Positions 60,747 to 64,000 of a DNA stretch of 64,000 nt are shown here, piece after piece (positions within the stretch are counted from its first letter, which is position 1; every line of letters begins with the position of its first letter). The position numbers and the translations under genes were made by a program. Source of the DNA: Byssochlamys sp. IMV 00236 (Eukaryota > Ascomycota > Eurotiomycetes > Eurotiales > Thermoascaceae); assembly GCA_001931875.2 (NCBI GenBank), contig MSJH02000482.1:353479-417478 (forward strand), given 5' to 3'. The notes under the pieces were generated by a model. That model made no database searches, was not told the origin of the DNA, and saw only the letters and a program-made list of their open reading frames with translations.

Positions 60747-62487
60747 TTATTGCACAACGCTGCCTGATCTCCCGAAGGTGTCCTCAACTTCGTCATGGCG
60801 CGTCGACTGGCCACGGAAAGACTTGCGTCCGCGGATGAACCAATCGATCAGAATGATCGCTACGACGATGGCGTAGACGACCGAGATGTAATTCATATCT
60901 AAATCTGTTAGCGCATTCATTGGCAGGTTGAGATGGGGAGAAAGGGTGGCTTACCTCCGGTAGTGGCCGGCATCACAGTCGGGAAAGAGTAGAAAACCGT
61001 GGTGAATAGTGTCCAGAGTAGGACAATTATATTGGACGCAAGGCCAAGGGGGCCAAGCCAGAAGGGTCCACGCTGGATGTTGTTTCGTCCACGCCAGAGA
61101 AGGCAGACAATGGGAATGGCGTAGGAGAAGTAGAGCAGACAGATACACGCAGTAACCATACTGTTGAACGCGGTAGAGGAACCGAGATAGAGGAGACCCA
61201 GAGCACCGACTATGAAGCAGCTAACCGAGTGCGCAACCAGCGGCACATCGAGGGTAGGATGAATCTTCGACAGCCACTGGTGACCGGGAATGCCACGGTC
61301 TCGCGCAAAAGACCAGCAGAGGCGCGACTGCCATGTGTGCGAGGCGATCAAACATCCAAAACCCGTCACAAGCACCATGGAGCCCAGGACGATGGCACCG
61401 GCGCGGTTCTGCAAAGCCTGGTAGTACAGCTCAATGATGGGGACACCAGTACTACTATCCATGACCGCGGTCAGATCCGTGACGCTGAAAAACATCGAGA
61501 TAACGTAGAACCACGATGTGACGAATCCAATGGCAACGGTGGACATGATGGCGATCGGAATGCTCTTCTCAGGGCTGCCAACTTCCTCCGCCATATGGGT
61601 GGCCGAGTCCAGACAGGCAAACACCCAGTTCGGGTTCATGAGGCCGACAATGTACGCGATCCCGTCGGAGGACCAGCCCGTATTGTTCACGAATTTGGCG
61701 AAGACATCCTTGGCGGACGCATGGTGGTGTGCTGTAGCCGGAACAGTGATCAGGATCACCACGAACGAAATCAGAGAAATGTACAGAGTCGCCGTGGCGA
61801 CCTTGGGCAGCACCTTGCCCACGCAGTTAAACAGGAAGCACCAAAAACTGATGATTTCGTACGCGACCACACTGTGCCAGGTCTCGATAACACTGTGATT
61901 CCCATCAATAAGACTATCTTCCGGAGGGAAAAGCAGGCGCAAGGGCTATGATATCCAGAACGAATGTGAGACGAAAACGCAGATTGAGGAGGAACCTACA
62001 AGTCAGGATGACCGAGCTGCCACAATCCCACAGCAAATGAACCCAGACTGAGAGCCACACTGGCCGAACAGAAGATCGAACCTGCCCAGGCGAACCAACC
62101 GGTCACATAGGATGCGAAGTTGGCATGCTTTCGGGGAGCGAGCTCGCTGGCCCAGAAATACTGTCCACCAGCATTGGGCATAGCACTGGCCAATTCCGAC
62201 AGGGTCACTGCGACACATGTCGAGATGAAGGTGATCCACGGAATTCCGTAAATCGTCACGACCGTACCGCCCGAGTTAATACCTGTGATCATGGAGGCGG
62301 AGATACCGAACCACGAGTTGGTCAGCGAAAAGCCCACACCCAGCAGGGACAACACGGAAAAGTTGCGCTGCATGTCCTGTGTGTAGCCCATCTCCGCCAA
62401 CTTGATGGCATCCTCGTCGACGACCTTGCCCTTGGCATCGTCGAGGGGCGGCGCGGCCGAGATCTTCTCTTCGTCTGGGATACCCAT
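60747..62487 (-). CDS. APC-family choline / amino-acid permease (Hnm1-like)
   Basis: Three exons, 62487-62000, 61892-60955 and 60898-60747, give 525 residues. An N-terminal hydrophilic tail ends in IKLAEMGYTQDMQRNFSVLS, the family signature, and is followed by about 12 hydrophobic segments, including the consensus GVGFSLTNSWFGISASMITG and SELASAMPNAGGQYFWASEL. The junction FVIETWHSVVAYEII is restored only with the acceptor at 61893. Later blocks include IGFVTSWFYVISMFFSVTDL and a cytosolic WSFARDRGIPGHQWLSKIHP loop. The last exon is a hydrophobic helix plus a basic tail. Members carry choline, GABA or amino acids across the plasma membrane with protons; the nearest named relative is yeast choline permease Hnm1. 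Substrate not certain. Confidence 0.9.
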
Positions 62488-64000
62488 TGTGGTTATACAG
62501 ATCTACCAGGCGAACGATCTGTCGATAGGTCGGTTGGCGCAAGGGCAGGTGAGATCCGATCCCAATATTGGAAACACGCGATACAAAAGCTTGCTATCTG
62601 CCGCAGAATAGGGGTCTTTTCGGGGGGAATCAGTGTCGCATATGGGCTCCTCGATCGATCAATCCACCGTTTACTGATGACGGGCACTCTCCAAAAACGT
62701 TGCGGACTGGCGCTGTGGGCGAAGAACACTTGCGGTAGTTACTCCAGGGGATTGTTGATTCGAATGGAGGTCGCACAAGGGCTTCGACAGCTGCGTTACC
62801 GTGGACTGAGAGTCTAGCAATCACTATTTCGCCGTTTCGGTACAGTAGGAGGTGAGAAATTCAAAATGCGGAATCAACCGCTTTGTTGTTTTAAAACAAA
62901 AAGCACAAAAAACAGACAGACAAGTTATCACAGGTATGCTCAATCCACGAGGATGAAGATCCAGGCGGAGTGATGAGATCCAGAGAGACCGAGGGGGTAA
63001 TTTTTCCAGAGGGGAAGGGGAGCCGGAGGGCCTGATCGCGAGTATTTATCTCGAGACGAAGCTTCTTCTTCCTGCGAGGCTTTTGGCGCTATAAAAAAAT
63101 ATCAAAATTTTACGCCCGCAAGCGGCAGGCGATAAGACAGAGATGACCGTGGCTCAATCGGCCATCTGGGAGAGAAGCAGGACCCGTCGAACAGTCCTGG
63201 CCCAATTAACGCGGGATGGATGAACCTCTTTCGGGCAACTTTGTCACTGGTCGAAGATAGCAGAAGGCGATCGACTTGAGGCCTTTGGATATCCACCGGC
63301 TGCTAACTAACTAATTAATTCCTCTTAGCCACAACGATCCGGCAACGCCGTCGGCCCCGCGATGTCTGAGCCCAGGTCTTGTTTCTTCTTGACAGTAGTA
63401 GTGCTAGATGATGGTACTCCGTATACTTATTATTGCTCAATGATACCGCAGTGGATTCCTGATCTAATTATTAGCTAGAACTCTCTCGACGGGCATCTTC
63501 CGAACAACGACTCCCTTCCGAGTCCTTTCTCACATACAGGGAATACTGTAGGATACTTCCAAAAACCTCAAAACTTTTCTCTTTCCTTCTTTCTTTCCTT
63601 TTAACCTTTGCCCTAGCGGCGCAAATACCTGGTTTCGACTCCATGGCCGCGCGGGGTTGACCACACGATGCGGCGAAGAAAAAAAAAAAAAGGTGCCACC
63701 AGCGGGCCAAAGCGACGGTAGAACCGAGCGTTTCTGACAACTAACACAGCTTGGATCGGCGAATAATAATGATCACAGGGAGGCAAGAATGGGGTCGCCA
63801 TGTGCCAGGAATCATAAATAATGTCCGATTACCTTTCGTTTAGACTGACCCCTTTCGGCAACGCAGAGCCTAGAAACTTTTCATGCGCAAGTTGACTTAA
63901 CTTACCAGTCGACAACTCGAACAAATGGTTATACTGTACTTAACTTGTGGTGTGTGGTGTGCCATAGAGTAACTCTTCCAGTGGCCTGCTTCATCGTCCA
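62488..64000. other. intergenic region to window end
   Basis: About 1.5 kb upstream of the permease. Presumed promoter in the first several hundred bases. Frames are short and overlapping. A poly-A tract lies near 63680-63692. No gene seen; a neighbouring gene may start beyond the window. Confidence 0.55.

Noticed and set aside
61229..61951. 240-codon frame antisense to the permease
   Set aside because: Overlaps the permease exon, charged composition mirrors hydrophobic sense codons; no motif.

Overview
The window is nuclear DNA of a filamentous ascomycete, most likely an Aspergillus or a close Eurotiales relative (inference). Genes are compact and cut by short GT-AG introns of about 50-110 bases. 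Recognisable products fit this group: PhiA-type secreted protein, a 539-residue malate synthase with one intron, the bifunctional arginine enzyme Arg5,6, a GH76 Dfg5/Dcw1 enzyme, a membrane-anchored GH3 beta-glucosidase and an SRR1-domain protein. No tRNA, rRNA, CRISPR or intact transposon was seen. Gene models were spliced by eye from reading frame and splice signals.

Layout. 1-16 kb: chitin-synthase activator Chs4/Skt5 (-), Cbp4 (+), a secretory 2-oxoglutarate oxygenase (-) divergent from an HDEL-tailed PDI-like protein (+), GH76 mannosidase-like enzyme (-), synaptobrevin (+). 16-27 kb: Arg5,6 (+), meiotic cohesin Rec8 (+) and a protein with a duplicated zinc finger fused to a DUF3237-like region (+). 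27-35 kb: accessory stretch with a frameshifted SDR pseudogene, an SRR1-domain gene, a thiolase relic, a conserved fungal gene of unknown function, a small secreted Pro/Gly-rich protein and a further relic. 35-44 kb: Apa2-like phosphorylase, an SDR and a type-I glutamine-synthetase-like gene sharing a divergent promoter, and malate synthase. 44-49 kb: decayed island with an unknown gene broken by a 20-N assembly gap, an SF1 helicase relic with an in-frame stop, and further relic peptides. 49-64 kb: zinc alcohol dehydrogenase (+), PhiA (-), beta-glucosidase (-), NmrA-like protein (-) and a choline/amino-acid permease (-).

Common themes are the cell wall and secretory pathway (Chs4, GH76, synaptobrevin, PDI-like, secreted oxygenase, PhiA, beta-glucosidase) and basic carbon and nitrogen metabolism (Arg5,6, malate synthase, GS-like, permease, ADH). 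There is no obvious secondary-metabolite backbone gene. The most unusual items are the oxygenase/PDI-like divergent pair, the intron-containing internal zinc-finger duplication, the GS-like/SDR divergent pair, and the run of decayed genes at 27-35 and 44-49 kb.
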